Source: Azospirillum rugosum
GTDB lineage: Bacteria > Pseudomonadota > Alphaproteobacteria > Azospirillales > Azospirillaceae
Assembly: GCF_017876155.1 (NCBI RefSeq)
Contig: NZ_JAGINP010000025.1
Coordinates: forward strand, 54,098 to 118,097
Direction: 5' to 3'
Length of the DNA: 64,000 nucleotides
Below, piece by piece: positions 25,943 to 35,606 of this stretch (within the stretch, counting starts at the first letter, position 1; each line of letters opens with the position of its first letter). The notes under the pieces were generated by a model. That model did not search any database, was not told the DNA's origin, and saw only the letters and a program-made list of their open reading frames with translations. The position numbers and the translations under genes are program-made.

Positions 25943-27325
25943 ATGCAGATCACGGTGCTGCTTCTCGTTCTGGTCCTGCTCACGGTCATCGGCTTCCAGC
26001 TCGGCCGGTCGCGCGCCGCGGCGTCGGTCGGCGGCCGCACCGTCGAGCTTCATTCGGTGCCCTCCTACCACGGCTTCTACGTGGCGCTCTGGGCCGGCCT
26101 TCCCGCCCTGCTGCTGTTCGCGCTGTGGAGCGCGTCGGAAGGCTGGATGGTCATGCAGATGGTGCTGGCCGGCCTGCCGGACCGCCTGACCCAGGTGGAC
26201 GCCCAGGCGCTCAGCCTGCTGCGCGCCGACATCCTGAACCTCGCGCACGGCGTCAACACCGGCCGCGAGCCCGACCCGGCGGTGGCCGCCGCGGCGGAGC
26301 AGTATGTCCGCCTGCGGTCGCTCGGCGACTGGAGCCTGCTGGTCATCGGCTCCTGCCTGGCCATGGGCGGGCTGCTCTACGCGCGGGGCCGCATCACGCC
26401 GGACCTGCGCGCCCGCAACCGGGTGGAGCGCACGGTCAACGTCGCGCTGGTGATCTGCTCGCTGGTCGCCATCCTGACGACCATCGGCATCGTGCTGTCC
26501 CTGCTGTTCGAGGCCATGCGCTTCTTCGCGGTGGTGTCGCCGATCGACTTCCTGTTCGGCACGCACTGGAGCCCGCAGATGGCCATGCGCGCCGACCAGG
26601 TCGGCTCCAGCGGCTCCTTCGGCGCGATCCCGCTGTTCGCCGGCACGCTGCTGATCACCGCCATCGCCATGGCGGTCGCCGTGCCGGTCGGGCTGATGTC
26701 GGCCATCTTCATGTCGGAATACGCCAACCCGCACCTGCGCACCTGGCTGAAGCCGATCCTGGAGGTGCTGGCCGGCATCCCGACGGTCGTCTACGGCTTC
26801 TTCGCCGCCCTGACCATGGCGCCCTTCGTGCGCGGGCTGGGGCAGGGGCTGGGGCTCGACGTCAGCTCCGAATCGGCGCTTGCGGCGGGCATCGTCATGG
26901 GCGTGATGATCATCCCCTTCGTCAGCTCGCTGTCCGACGACGTCATCAACGCGGTGCCGCAGAGCCTGCGCGACGGCTCCTACGGCCTCGGCGCCACCAA
27001 GTCGGAGACGATCCGGCTGGTCGTGCTGCCGGCGGCCCTGCCGGGCATCGTCGCCGCGGTCATGCTGGCGGTCAGCCGCGCCATCGGCGAGACGATGATC
27101 GTCACCATGGCCGCCGGCCTGACCGCGAACCTGACCGCCAACCCGCTGGAGGCGGTGACCACCGTCACCACGCAGATCGCCACGCTGCTGGTCGGCGACC
27201 AGGAGTTCGACAGCCCCAAGACGCTGTCGGCCTTCGGGCTGGGGCTCGTGCTGTTCCTGGTGACGCTCACCCTCAACATGGTCGCCCTGCGGGTGGTCCA
27301 GAAGTATCGAGAGAAATATGACTGA
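25943..27325 (+). CDS. pstC: Phosphate ABC transporter permease PstC
   Basis: This 460-residue permease is longer than the roughly 320 residues of enteric PstC because of an extra N-terminal region (two or three membrane helices plus a loop to about residue 200) common in alphaproteobacteria. The C-terminal half has the typical permease core, including PLFAGTLLITAIAMAVAVPVGL and the EAA-type segment LRDGSYGLGATKSETIRLVVLPAALPG. It starts 16 bases after pstS and overlaps pstA by 8 bases. Confidence 0.93.
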   Translation: MQITVLLLVLVLLTVIGFQLGRSRAAASVGGRTVELHSVPSYHGFYVALWAGLPALLLFALWSASEGWMVMQMVLAGLPDRLTQVDAQALSLLRADILNLAHGVNTGREPDPAVAAAAEQYVRLRSLGDWSLLVIGSCLAMGGLLYARGRITPDLRARNRVERTVNVALVICSLVAILTTIGIVLSLLFEAMRFFAVVSPIDFLFGTHWSPQMAMRADQVGSSGSFGAIPLFAGTLLITAIAMAVAVPVGLMSAIFMSEYANPHLRTWLKPILEVLAGIPTVVYGFFAALTMAPFVRGLGQGLGLDVSSESALAAGIVMGVMIIPFVSSLSDDVINAVPQSLRDGSYGLGATKSETIRLVVLPAALPGIVAAVMLAVSRAIGETMIVTMAAGLTANLTANPLEAVTTVTTQIATLLVGDQEFDSPKTLSAFGLGLVLFLVTLTLNMVALRVVQKYREKYD

Positions 27326-28631
27326 CCTCGTGCAACAGGACGTCCGGACCCAGGAAACCCGCGCCATGTCGGTCACCGCCACCAAGTCCCGCTACCAGAG
27401 CGCGGAGTTCTCGGACCGCCTGCGCCGCCGCTACGCCGCCGAACGGCGCTTTCGCCTGGCCGGCATGGCCGCGGTCGGCATCGCCTCGCTGATGCTGGTC
27501 GTGCTGCTGGGCTCCATCGTCGGCAAGGGCTACACGGCCTTCTGGCAGACGCAGATCCGGCTGGAGGTCACGCTCGACAAGACCCAGGTGGAGGAGGGCA
27601 ACTACATGCCGGTCCTCCGCCAGGCGCTCTACGCCGTGGTGCCGGAGGTGACCGACCGCGCCGGCCGCCGGTCGCTGAACGAGCTGCTGTCCTCGGGCGC
27701 CCCCTACCAGCTGGAGGCGATGGTCAAGGCGAACCCGTCGATCGTCGGCACGAAGCAGACCGTCTGGGTGCTGGCCGACGACGAGGTCGACCAGTTCATG
27801 AAGGGCTTCATCCGCCGCGACGTGCCGGAATCGGAGCGCCGCCTGAACGACATCAAGATCGGCGCGCTGGACAAGCTGGCGGCGGCCGGTGCTGTGAAGA
27901 GCGCCTTCAACACCACCCTGTTCACCGCCGGCGACAGCCGCGAGCCGGAACAGGCGGGCATCTGGGGCGCCATCGTCGGCTCCTTCCTGACGCTGGTCGT
28001 CACCATGCTGCTGTCGGTGCCCATCGGCATCGCCGCCGCGGTGTATCTGGAGGAGTTCGCGCCCAAGAACCGCTGGACCGACCTGATCGAGGTGAACATC
28101 AACAACCTCGCCGCGGTGCCGTCGATCATCTTCGGCCTGCTGGGTCTGGCGGTCTTCCTGGGCTTCTTCGGGATGCCGCGCTCGGCCCCGCTGGTCGGCG
28201 GGCTGGTGATGGCGCTGATGACGCTGCCGGTCATCATCATCGCGTCGCGCGTCGCGCTGAAGGCGGTGCCGCCGTCGATCCGCGAGGCGGCGCTGGGTGT
28301 CGGCGCCTCGCCGCTCCAGACCGTGGCCCACCATGTGCTGCCGCTGGCCATGCCGGGCATCCTGACCGGCACCATCATCGGCATGGCCCGCGCGCTGGGC
28401 GAGACGGCGCCGCTGCTGATGATCGGCATGGTCGCCTTCATCGTGGACATCCCGCACGGCCTGACCGACAGCGCCACGGCGCTGCCCGTCCAGATCTACA
28501 TGTGGGCGGACAGCCCGGAGCGCGCCTTCACCGAGCGCACCTCGGCGGCGATCCTGGTCCTGCTCGCCTTCCTCATCCTGATGAACGGCCTGGCCGTCTT
28601 CCTGCGCAAGAAATTCGAGAGGCGTTGGTAG
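27318..28631 (+). CDS. pstA: Phosphate ABC transporter permease PstA
   Basis: This 437-residue permease also has an extended N-terminal region (to about residue 210) with one early membrane helix and a soluble domain, then the usual permease core (GSFLTLVVTMLLSVPIGIAAAVYLEEFAP) and the coupling loop IREAALGVGASPLQTVAHHVLPLAMPG. It forms the channel with PstC. Its ATG overlaps the end of pstC by 8 bases, and pstB follows after 4 bases. Confidence 0.93.
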   Translation: MTDLVQQDVRTQETRAMSVTATKSRYQSAEFSDRLRRRYAAERRFRLAGMAAVGIASLMLVVLLGSIVGKGYTAFWQTQIRLEVTLDKTQVEEGNYMPVLRQALYAVVPEVTDRAGRRSLNELLSSGAPYQLEAMVKANPSIVGTKQTVWVLADDEVDQFMKGFIRRDVPESERRLNDIKIGALDKLAAAGAVKSAFNTTLFTAGDSREPEQAGIWGAIVGSFLTLVVTMLLSVPIGIAAAVYLEEFAPKNRWTDLIEVNINNLAAVPSIIFGLLGLAVFLGFFGMPRSAPLVGGLVMALMTLPVIIIASRVALKAVPPSIREAALGVGASPLQTVAHHVLPLAMPGILTGTIIGMARALGETAPLLMIGMVAFIVDIPHGLTDSATALPVQIYMWADSPERAFTERTSAAILVLLAFLILMNGLAVFLRKKFERRW

Positions 28632-28635
28632 TCCC

Positions 28636-29454
28636 ATGAGCGTGCAGACCCAGTTTCCGACCGCCTCCGCTCCGCTCCGTTCCGCGACGGGCGGTCCCCT
28701 CCTCAAGATGGTCGCCCGCGACGTGAAGGTCTTCTACGGGGCCAAGCAGGCGCTGAAGGGCATCGACCTGGAGATCCAGGAGAACCGGGTGATGGCCCTG
28801 ATCGGGCCGTCGGGCTGCGGGAAGTCCACCTTCCTGCGCTGCCTGAACCGCATGAACGACACCATCGAGAACTGCCGGGTCGAAGGCCTGATCGCGCTCG
28901 ACGGGGAGGACGTCTACGGCCATGCCATCGACGCGGTGCAGCTGCGCGCCCGCGTCGGCATGGTCTTCCAGAAGCCGAACCCCTTCCCGAAGTCGATCTA
29001 CGACAACATCGCCTATGGGCCGCGCATCCACGGCATCGCCACCCACCGCGACGAGCTGGACGAGATCGTGCAGACCTCGCTGGAGCGCGCCGGCCTGTGG
29101 AACGAGGTGAAGGACCGCCTGCGGGAGCCCGGCACCGGCCTGTCCGGCGGCCAGCAGCAGCGCCTGTGCATCGCCCGCGCCATCGCCGTCAGCCCCGAAG
29201 TGATCCTGATGGACGAGCCCTGCTCGGCGCTCGACCCCATCGCGACCGCGCACATCGAGGAGCTGATCGACGAGCTGCGCGAGAACTACACGATCGTCAT
29301 CGTCACCCACAACATGCAGCAGGCGGCCCGCGTGTCGCAGAAGACCGCGTTCTTCCACCTGGGCGAGATGGTGGAGTGCGACGACACCGAGGAAATCTTC
29401 ACCAACCCGCGCGACGAGCGCACCCAGGGCTACATCACCGGCCGCTACGGCTGA
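28636..29454 (+). CDS. pstB: Phosphate ABC transporter ATP-binding protein PstB
   Basis: This 272-residue ATPase drives phosphate uptake. It has Walker A GPSGCGKSTFLRCLNRMND (the RCLNRMND run is typical of PstB), Q-loop VFQKPNPFPKSIYDNIAYG, signature LSGGQQQRLCIARAIA, Walker B VILMDEPCSALDPIAT and switch histidine VTHNMQQA. An extra N-terminal stretch of about 25 residues precedes the core. It lies in the middle of the pst operon. Confidence 0.96.
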   Translation: MSVQTQFPTASAPLRSATGGPLLKMVARDVKVFYGAKQALKGIDLEIQENRVMALIGPSGCGKSTFLRCLNRMNDTIENCRVEGLIALDGEDVYGHAIDAVQLRARVGMVFQKPNPFPKSIYDNIAYGPRIHGIATHRDELDEIVQTSLERAGLWNEVKDRLREPGTGLSGGQQQRLCIARAIAVSPEVILMDEPCSALDPIATAHIEELIDELRENYTIVIVTHNMQQAARVSQKTAFFHLGEMVECDDTEEIFTNPRDERTQGYITGRYG

Positions 29455-29491
29455 ACCGGTGGGGAGCCGCTGTCCGGAGGGGGAGCCGGCC

Positions 29492-30228
29492 ATGACCGAC
29501 CACATCGTTCGCTCCTTCGCCCAGGAGCTGCAGCGCCTGTCCAACCTGATCACGCAGATGGGCGGCGTGGCGGAGGCGCAGGTGGACGCCGCCGTGAAGG
29601 CGGTGGGCCGCCGCGACGTCACGCTGGCCACCCAGGTGATGCAGGCCGACCAGCGCATCGACGCCTACGAGCGGGACATCGACGCGGAGGCGATCCGGCT
29701 GCTGGCGCTGCGCCAGCCGCTGGCCCAGGACCTGCGCGAGATCGTGTCGGCGCTGAAGATCTCCTCCGACCTGGAACGGATCGGCGACTACGCCTCCAAC
29801 ATCGCGAAGCGGTCGCTGGCGCTGGCCCAGGTGCCGGCGGTGCGGCCGGTGGTGGCCGTCCCGCGCATGGGGCGGCTGGTCGAGGCGATCATGAAGGACG
29901 TGCTCGACGCCTACATCGAGCGCGACGTCGCCAAGGCCATCGCCGCCTGGGAGCGGGACGAGGAACTCGACGACCTCTACACCAGTCTGTTCCGCGAGGT
30001 CCTGACCTACATGATGGAGGACCCGCGCACCATCACGCCCTGCACGCACCTGCTCTTCATGGCGAAGAACCTGGAGCGGATCGGCGACCACGCGACCAAC
30101 ATCGCGGAGACCATCCATTTCCTGGTGGTCGGCGCGCCGCTGCGCGTCGAGCGGCCGAAGAGCGACGGCAGCAGCTTCGCGGTGGTGACGCCATCCTCAG
30201 ACAACGATTCCGACAGAACGGGGCAAGC

Positions 30229-30232
<4 letters not shown>
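29492..30232 (+). CDS. phoU: Phosphate signalling regulator PhoU
   Basis: This 246-residue all-helical protein has two PhoU repeats with the metal-binding-type motifs DLERIGDYASNIAKR and NLERIGDHATNIAE. PhoU links the Pst transporter to PhoR/PhoB and keeps the regulon off when phosphate is plentiful. The ATG at 29492 follows GGAGGGGGAGCC. The stop overlaps the phoB start (ATGA at 30229-30232). Confidence 0.95.
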
Positions 30233-30933
<701 letters not shown>

Positions 30934-30970
30934 CGGGCGGATGGGGTGAGATGAGTTGGAATGAGGTTGT

Positions 30971-31148
30971 CGCGTCGGGCCCCCCTCCCAACCTCCCCCC
31001 ACTTCGCTCTCGCGCAAGCGAAGCTTGCGCTGACGCGGCAGGCGGACCCTTTGGGTCCGCCGAGAGCGGGGGGAGGAGTTAAGGGATGCGCGGCGGCAGT
31101 TCCCTCCCCCGTCGAAGATGGGGGAGGGTTAGGGTGGGGGCCCAACGC
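30971..31148. repeat. Intergenic palindromic repeat, CCCTCTCCC family, copy 5, with an inserted stem-loop block
   Basis: The framework matches copy 2 (outer CGTCGGGCCCCC / GGGGGCCCAACGC ends), but about 58 extra bases (around 31008-31066) interrupt the left half. The extra block has its own inverted repeats (GCGCAAGC/GCTTGCGC and CGGACCC/GGGTCCG). It lies between the convergent ends of phoB and glnD. Confidence 0.78.
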
Positions 31149-31163
31149 AAGGCGCTCAAACCA

Positions 31164-31204
31164 TCACCCCGCCGTCCCTCACCCCGCCGTCCCTCACCCC
31201 GCCG
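31164..31204. repeat. 15-base tandem repeat at the glnD stop
   Basis: TCACCCCGCCGTCCC occurs at 31164-31178 and 31179-31193, and a partial third copy begins at 31194. The TCA that starts the third copy is the TGA stop of glnD on the reverse strand, so each unit supplies another stop codon in the same frame (15 is a multiple of 3). Confidence 0.88.
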
Positions 31205-33974
31205 GATCGGCCAGCGCGGAGAGCAGGCGTTCGCGGATTTGCGCCAGCTTGCTGTCGTGGCTGACCTTCAGGCCGAAGACGTCCTTCACGTAGAACACGT
31301 CGATGGCCTTCTCCCCATAGGTCGAGATCTTCGCCGAGGAGATCTGCAGCGTCAGGTTCGACAGCGCGCGGGTCAGGTCGTACAGCAGGCCCGGCCGGTC
31401 GCGGCCGTTCACCTCGATCACCGTGTGGGTGGTGGAGGCGTTGTTGTCGATCAGCACGCGCGGCGGCACGTGGAAGACCCGCGTGCGGCTGGCGTGCGGC
31501 GCCTTGCGCTTGGCCAGCTCGTGCAGCGGCTTCAGCTGGCCGGACAGGACCCGCTCGATCATCACCGACAGCTTGGCCAGCTTGTCCCCGCTCTCGAAGG
31601 CGCCGCCGCCGGCCGCGTCCTGCACGGTGAAGACGTCCAGCGCCATGCCGTTGGTCATGGTGAAGATGCGGGCGTCCACGATGTCCGCCCCGCAGGCGGC
31701 CAGCGCGCCGGCAAGGCGTGAGAACAGGCCGTGGTGGTCGGTGGCGTAGATCGTCACCTCGGTGATCGCCCGGCCGCGGTCGATGCGGGTGTCCACCGTC
31801 AGCGGCCGCTCCTCCCGCACCGCCTCGCGGACCAGCCGCGCGTGGCGGCCCAGCGTTTCGGTGTCGAAGGCCAGCCAGTAGGCCGGGTAGCCCAGCGCCG
31901 TGTGCCGCTCGAAGTCGGCGTCGTCGAAGTCCGACAGCTCGGTGCGGAGTGCGGCCTGCGCCGCCTGGATGCGGCGCCCGCGCCCTTCCACCGACAAGCC
32001 GCCGGACATCAGCTCTTCCGACCGGTTGTACAGCTCGCGCAGCAGCGTGGCCTTCCAGTTGTTCCAGCGCTGCGGCCCCACCGCCCGGATGTCGGCCACG
32101 GTCAGCACCAGCAGCAGGCGCAGCCGCTCCGGCGACTGGACGAGCGAGACGAAGTCGCGCACCGTCTTGTCGTCCTCCAGGTCGCGCTTGAAGGCGACCT
32201 GCGACATGGCGAGGTGCCAGCGCACCAGCCAGGCGACCGTCTCCGTCTCCTCCGCGCTCAACCCCAGCCGCGGGCACAGCTTCTCCGCCACGCGGGCGCC
32301 CAGGACGGAATGGTCGCCGCCGCGCCCCTTGGCGATGTCGTGCAGCAGCACCGCGACGTAGAGCGCGCGCCGCGACACCACCTTGTGGATCACTTCCGAC
32401 GACAGCGGCAGCTCGTCCTTCAGGTCGCCGGTCTCGATCTTGTGCAGGATGCCCAGCGCGAACAGCGTGTGCTCGTCCACCGTGTAGACGTGGTACATGT
32501 CGTACTGCATCTGCGCCACCACCCGGCCGAAGTCGGGGATGAAGCGGGCGAGCACGCCGGCCTCGTTCATGCGGCGCAGCGTGATCTCCGGGTCCTTCGC
32601 GCCGGTCAGGATCTCCAGGAACAGCCGGTTGGCCTCCGCGTCCGCGCGCAGCTTCGGCCCGACCACCGACAGCGAGCGCGTGATGGCGCGCAGCGCGTTG
32701 GGGTGGATGTCGATGTCGTTCTGCTGGGCGGTGTGGAACAGCCGGATCATGTCCAGCGGCTCGTCCTTGAACTGCCGGTCGTTGCGGACGTTCAGCCGCT
32801 CCCCGTCCACGACGAAGCCGTCCACGTCCTTGCGGCGGGTGAGTGCCGCCAGCCGCAGGATGTTGAACTTGGGCGGGCGCTTCGATTCCGCCTCCAGCGC
32901 CGCGCAGAAGATGCGCGTCAGGTCGCCCACGTCCTTGGCGACCAGGAAATAGTGCTTCATGAAGCGTTCCACGCCCTTGGTGCCGGCGTGGTCGGTGTAG
33001 CCCATGCGCTGGCCGATCTCCGTCTGCACGTCGAAGGTCAGGCGGTCCTCCATGCGGCCGGCCAGGTAATGCAGGTGGCAGCGCGCGGTCCACAGGAAGT
33101 TCTGCGCCTTGGCGAAGCGCTGCGCCTCCTCCGGCAGCAGCACCTTCTTGCCGACCAGATCCTCCACGTCCTCGACGCGGTACAGGTACTTGGCGATCCA
33201 GAACAGGGTCTGCAGGTCGCGCAGGCCACCCTTGCCGTCCTTCAGGTTGGGCTCCAGCACATAGCGGCTGTCGCCCAGCTTCAGGTGGCGGTTGTCGCGC
33301 TCGGCCAGCTTGGCCTCCACGAACTCCGGCCCGGTCCCGGCGACCACCTCCTTGTCGTAGCGGCGGCGCAGCTCCGAATAAAGCTTGCGCGGGCCCCACA
33401 GGTAGCGGGCCTCCAGGATGGCGGTGCGGATGGTGACGTCGGCCTTGGACTGCCGGATGCACTCGTCCACGCTGCGCACCGCGTGGCCGACCTTCAGCCC
33501 CAGGTCCCACAGGATGTAGAGCATGTACTCCACCACCTGCTCCACCCGCGGCGTGCGCTTGTAGGGCAGCAGGAACAGCAGGTCGATGTCGGAGAAGGGC
33601 GCCAGCTCCCCGCGGCCATAGCCGCCGGTGGCGGCGATGTCGAACACCTCGCCCGACGTCGGGTTGGGCGACGGGAAGATGTGGGTGACCGTGAAGTCGG
33701 CCAGCGCGCGCACCAGCCCGTCGGCCAGGTAGCAGTTCTGCCGGACGCAGTCCTCGCCCGACCCCTTGGCCTCGAACCGGCTGCGCACCTCGGCGCGCCC
33801 GTCGTTCAGGGTGGCGCGCAGGCAGGCGATCAGGGCCGGGCGCAGGCCGTCGCCGGTCCCGTGCTTTTCGACCAGCCCCTCCAGCTCCTCCGCCAGCTTG
33901 CGCCGGGACAGGATGGCGCGCCGGTTCGCGATCTGCGGGGCGTCGGCGGATTCGGTGGCGCGGGTGGAAAGCAT
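31194..33974 (-). CDS. glnD: Bifunctional [protein-PII] uridylyltransferase/uridylyl-removing enzyme GlnD
   Basis: This 926-residue nitrogen sensor has a nucleotidyltransferase domain (GGYGRGELAPFSDIDLLFL, about residues 105-125), a central helical linker, an HD domain (VAVLLHDIAKGRGGDHSVLGA, about 500-520) for deuridylylation, and two C-terminal ACT domains (ATDHHGLFSRLAGALAACGADI and GRDRPGLLYDLTRALSNL) that sense glutamine. It modifies PII proteins and so controls glutamine synthetase and nitrogen fixation. The ATG at 33972-33974 (MLSTRATESADAPQ) is chosen over an upstream one that would add an unusual 36-residue leader. No neighbour on the same strand. Confidence 0.95.
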   Translation of the reverse strand: MLSTRATESADAPQIANRRAILSRRKLAEELEGLVEKHGTGDGLRPALIACLRATLNDGRAEVRSRFEAKGSGEDCVRQNCYLADGLVRALADFTVTHIFPSPNPTSGEVFDIAATGGYGRGELAPFSDIDLLFLLPYKRTPRVEQVVEYMLYILWDLGLKVGHAVRSVDECIRQSKADVTIRTAILEARYLWGPRKLYSELRRRYDKEVVAGTGPEFVEAKLAERDNRHLKLGDSRYVLEPNLKDGKGGLRDLQTLFWIAKYLYRVEDVEDLVGKKVLLPEEAQRFAKAQNFLWTARCHLHYLAGRMEDRLTFDVQTEIGQRMGYTDHAGTKGVERFMKHYFLVAKDVGDLTRIFCAALEAESKRPPKFNILRLAALTRRKDVDGFVVDGERLNVRNDRQFKDEPLDMIRLFHTAQQNDIDIHPNALRAITRSLSVVGPKLRADAEANRLFLEILTGAKDPEITLRRMNEAGVLARFIPDFGRVVAQMQYDMYHVYTVDEHTLFALGILHKIETGDLKDELPLSSEVIHKVVSRRALYVAVLLHDIAKGRGGDHSVLGARVAEKLCPRLGLSAEETETVAWLVRWHLAMSQVAFKRDLEDDKTVRDFVSLVQSPERLRLLLVLTVADIRAVGPQRWNNWKATLLRELYNRSEELMSGGLSVEGRGRRIQAAQAALRTELSDFDDADFERHTALGYPAYWLAFDTETLGRHARLVREAVREERPLTVDTRIDRGRAITEVTIYATDHHGLFSRLAGALAACGADIVDARIFTMTNGMALDVFTVQDAAGGGAFESGDKLAKLSVMIERVLSGQLKPLHELAKRKAPHASRTRVFHVPPRVLIDNNASTTHTVIEVNGRDRPGLLYDLTRALSNLTLQISSAKISTYGEKAIDVFYVKDVFGLKVSHDSKLAQIRERLLSALADPAG

Positions 33975-34211
33975 CGGCAAAGCGGCAGGCCTTCGCAAGG
34001 GGTGCGGGCAACGGGAGCCCCGGTGCCAATGGGACGATGGCGACGGGACGCCGATTATATAGCGGGAAAGGGCGCGGATCACACGCCCTGGACCCGCATC
34101 GCACGAATATCTCCTTCATCGCCGCCGCGGATTGTCATGCGCTGGTTGGTGGATGCGGCCCGGCAACGCAACCCTGCGGGTGCGCCCGGTGTCCCGCATC
34201 GCCCACCGCAC

Positions 34212-34330
34212 CACGTGAGTCTCCGGATGAGCCACCGCCGGATGGGTCGCTGCTGGCCAAGCCCCTCACCCCCGACGCCCTGCTGCGCAAGGTCCGCGAG
34301 ACGCTGGGCGAGGGCAGCCTCGCCCGTTGA
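34212..34330 (+). pseudogene. Remnant of a response-regulator receiver domain
   Basis: In the frame ending at the stop at 34328-34330 the last ~29 residues read DGSLLAKPLTPDALLRKV followed by RETLGEGSLAR. This is the C-terminal end of a receiver domain (the conserved Lys-Pro and the final helix) as found at the end of hybrid histidine kinases. Nothing before it in the frame resembles the rest of a receiver, so it appears to be the 3' end of a decayed gene. The flanking 33975-34211 shows no other gene. Confidence 0.6.
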
Positions 34331-34439
34331 GCGGTGGCTGTGACCGCCGTCACTGCGGCGGCGGGCATTCGCGGGTATGGACTCAACCCGGAAGCGGTTT
34401 GGCCGGACACTGTTTGGCCGATGAACGGGGAGAGGGCCG

Positions 34440-34802
34440 ATGAGAAGGGGGCGCGAGACGTCGCGGCGCGAGCTGGCCAACCTGGGCAACGCGCTGACCC
34501 TGGCGGAACGCGGCCGCGGCCAGCCGCGCCACAGCCCGGCCGACCTGATGGCGTGGCTCCTGCGCGTCGCGCGCCTCTACCCCGCGGCGCTGGCCGACAG
34601 CACGCTGCTTCAGCTGTGCGACGTGATCTCCGGCGACTTCGTCGAGGACGAGGACAAGGTCGCCCTGATCCGCATGAGCTGGGCCGCCATCGTCCAGGCC
34701 GAATACAAGCACCGCGGCCTGATGCTCGTGGAGGGTCGTTCCAAGCTCCCTCTCCCGTCCCGGGAGAGGGAAGGGGCCCACGCCTTGGCGTGGGAAGGGT
34801 GA
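34440..34802 (+). CDS. Small hypothetical protein whose end runs into a repeat
   Basis: This 120-residue protein has no recognised domain. The first ~98 residues read like a normal soluble helical protein (LTLAERGRGQPRHSPADLMAWLLRVARLYPAALADSTLLQLCDVISGDFVEDEDKVALIRMSWAAIVQAEYK). The last ~18 residues (LPLPSREREGAHALAWEG) are encoded by the intergenic repeat at 34748-34886, so the C terminus may be altered or extended by the repeat. A GGGGAGAGGG stretch precedes the ATG. Function unknown. Confidence 0.6.
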   Translation: MRRGRETSRRELANLGNALTLAERGRGQPRHSPADLMAWLLRVARLYPAALADSTLLQLCDVISGDFVEDEDKVALIRMSWAAIVQAEYKHRGLMLVEGRSKLPLPSREREGAHALAWEG

Positions 34803-34886
34803 GGGTTCGGCGAGGAGAAACCGCTGATCCTTGGCTGTCCCCTCACCCGGCCCTTCGGGCCACCCTCTCCCGGGGCGGGAGAGGGA
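34748..34886. repeat. Intergenic palindromic repeat, CCCTCTCCC family, copy 6
   Basis: Arms CCCTCTCCCGTCCCGGGAGAGGG-type palindrome (34748-34770), a CCCACGCCTTGGCGTGGG inner hairpin, and a right half CCCTCTCCCGGGGCGGGAGAGGG-type palindrome. The left half overlaps the end of the hypothetical gene at 34440-34802. Confidence 0.8.
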
Positions 34887-34888
34887 TA

Positions 34889-35425
34889 TCACTCCGCGCG
34901 CACGGCCAGATGCACGTTCTTGCCGCCGTTGGCTTCCAGCAGGTCCGCGGCCTTGACCTCTTCGGCCGTGTCGTCGGCGCGGACCCACAGGATCACGCCG
35001 CCGGCCTCCAGCGCGCGGGTGAACTCGTCGGTGTCCGGGTGGCTGGTCAGCTCGTCCAGGTAATCCTTGATGGCGACGCCGCCGAGGCCGGCGGCGACCA
35101 ATGCTGCCAGCGGGGCGGCGATCGGCCCGCCGACGATGGCGAGCAGCCCGGCGGTGGTCAGCGGGAAGGCGTATTTCAGCTCGCCCACCAGGCCGGTCAG
35201 CGCCTCGTCGCGCGGCGTCGGCGGGACCTTGTCCGCCGCCTCCAGCGAGGTGTGGCTGGCGAGCACCGACAGTTCCTCCCGCTCGAAGCCGGCGGCCAGC
35301 AGGGCGGCGACGGCGCGGTCGAAGTCGGCGCGCGTCTCGAACAGGGCGACGACCTCGCGCACCTCGCGGCCATCGGTTCGGGAGCCAACGTCCCCGGCAC
35401 CGTTGTTGTCGTACGCTTGCGTCAA
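34889..35425 (-). CDS. Hypothetical protein with glycine-zipper-like membrane segment (general-stress-protein-like)
   Basis: This 178-residue protein begins with a polar leader, then a domain like that of general stress protein 17M/DUF1269-type proteins (VVALFETRADFDRAVAALLAAGFEREELSVLAS, about residues 25-60), followed by an Ala/Gly-rich hydrophobic segment (TTAGLLAIVGGPIAAPLAALVAAGLGGVAI) and a second ferredoxin-like part (EFTRALEAGGVILWVRADDTAEEVKAADLL). It may be membrane-associated. The role is unknown, but such proteins often belong to stress responses. Confidence 0.72.
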   Translation of the reverse strand: MTQAYDNNGAGDVGSRTDGREVREVVALFETRADFDRAVAALLAAGFEREELSVLASHTSLEAADKVPPTPRDEALTGLVGELKYAFPLTTAGLLAIVGGPIAAPLAALVAAGLGGVAIKDYLDELTSHPDTDEFTRALEAGGVILWVRADDTAEEVKAADLLEANGGKNVHLAVRAE

Positions 35426-35606
35426 GGCACTCTCCTTCCCAGCTTCTCCATGGGTCCGGATCGGACTTCCACGGGCGTCATCAGTCTACCACCGGACCGC
35501 GCCCGCCGGAACCGGCCCGGAGGAAACCCCTCTCTCCTGCGGCGCTTCGCCCGTGCTAGGGTGGCGCCCCCGTAGACCCCATCCACGCAGATTTGGTTCC
35601 CGACCC

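Noticed and set aside
35067..35606. An in-frame N-terminal extension of MutS by about 180 residues
   Set aside because: It is antisense to the gene at 34889-35425 and lacks homology; MutS begins near 35607-35676.
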